From CAZMRW01 sp964568805 (GTDB lineage: Bacteria > Pseudomonadota > Gammaproteobacteria > Methylococcales > Methylomonadaceae): a stretch of DNA of 5,621 nt. Of this stretch, positions 5,538-5,621 are shown piece by piece. The notes under the pieces are model-generated. The model had not been told where the DNA came from and searched no databases. It worked only from the letters and a program-made list of their open reading frames with translations. Position 1 is the first letter of the stretch, and each line of letters starts with the position of its first letter. The DNA lies in NCBI GenBank assembly GCA_964568805.1, contig CAZMRW010000137.1:1-5621 (forward strand), given 5' to 3'. A program made the position numbers and the translations under genes.

Positions 5538-5621
5538 ATATTTAGAAATCTCCCCATTACTTACAAGACTAGCTTTGCATATTATTTGTTCGCATATTGT
5601 GCGGTGCTTCTCTAGGTTCTT
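5424..5621 (-). CDS. Possible 3' end of a minus-strand gene, cut by the window edge
   Basis: The minus-strand frame beginning at the last base is open for 65 codons and ends with TAG at 5424-5426. The product is hydrophilic and lysine-rich, includes SNGEISKYLEKHPVYVGMGK and ends KTRKNNSWRK. The mix of charged and aromatic residues is what a nucleic-acid-binding or mobile-element protein C-terminus might look like, but I recognise no motif. It has no plausible start inside the window, so if real it begins to the right. It overlaps the 42-codon plus-strand ORF; probably only one of the two is real. Composition is AT-rich, unlike umuC. Confidence 0.4.
   Translation of the reverse strand, partial: KNLEKHRTICEQIICKASLVSNGEISKYLEKHPVYVGMGKFGVGQDKRRRSFYDKKTRKNNSWRK

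Overview
This window looks like part of a chromosome or integrated accessory segment of a proteobacterium, most likely a gammaproteobacterium. The basis is the UmuDC layout, the SRAP (YedK-type) protein and ordinary Shine-Dalgarno and sigma70-like signals. No rRNA, tRNA, CRISPR array or recognisable insertion sequence is visible. Genus cannot be read from the sequence. One feature does not fit a typical gammaproteobacterium: the operator candidate in front of umuD has the GTTC-N7-GTTC spacing known for alphaproteobacterial LexA, not CTGT-N8-ACAG.

Left part (1-1991): two divergent, relatively AT-rich accessory genes. On the minus strand (73-1056) is an unrecognised 327-residue protein with a soluble N-terminal half, two membrane segments and a Cys/His cluster near the C-terminus. 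On the plus strand (1158-1991) is a CoiA-like protein with a Cys/His N-terminal region, a PD-(D/E)xK-like nuclease core and a C-terminal module that resembles HARP-type repeats.

Middle (2007-4957): a GC-richer block that reads as a DNA-damage tolerance module. On the minus strand are an SRAP-domain protein (yedK/HMCES family, 2407-3078) and, 43 nt downstream, a 118-residue acidic protein of unknown function (2007-2363). Divergent from them is a umuD-umuC operon (3243-4957) whose genes overlap by one base. The 164-bp divergent region holds a good sigma70-like promoter for umuDC with the LexA-type box over its expected start site. The same box overlaps the -35 of a weaker candidate promoter pointing toward yedK, so one operator could silence both arms. 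Together these genes would give Pol V-type translesion synthesis (UmuD' plus UmuC), abasic-site protection in ssDNA (SRAP) and one uncharacterised companion.

Right part (4958-5621): a small, probably exported protein convergent with umuC (4973-5260), whose signal peptide seems to have been split by a one-base frameshift at about 5262-5265. After a non-coding AT-rich stretch, the right edge has two overlapping readings that are unlikely both to be real: a 42-codon plus-strand ORF with a good Shine-Dalgarno site and a signal-peptide-like sequence, and a lysine-rich minus-strand frame that is open to the window edge.
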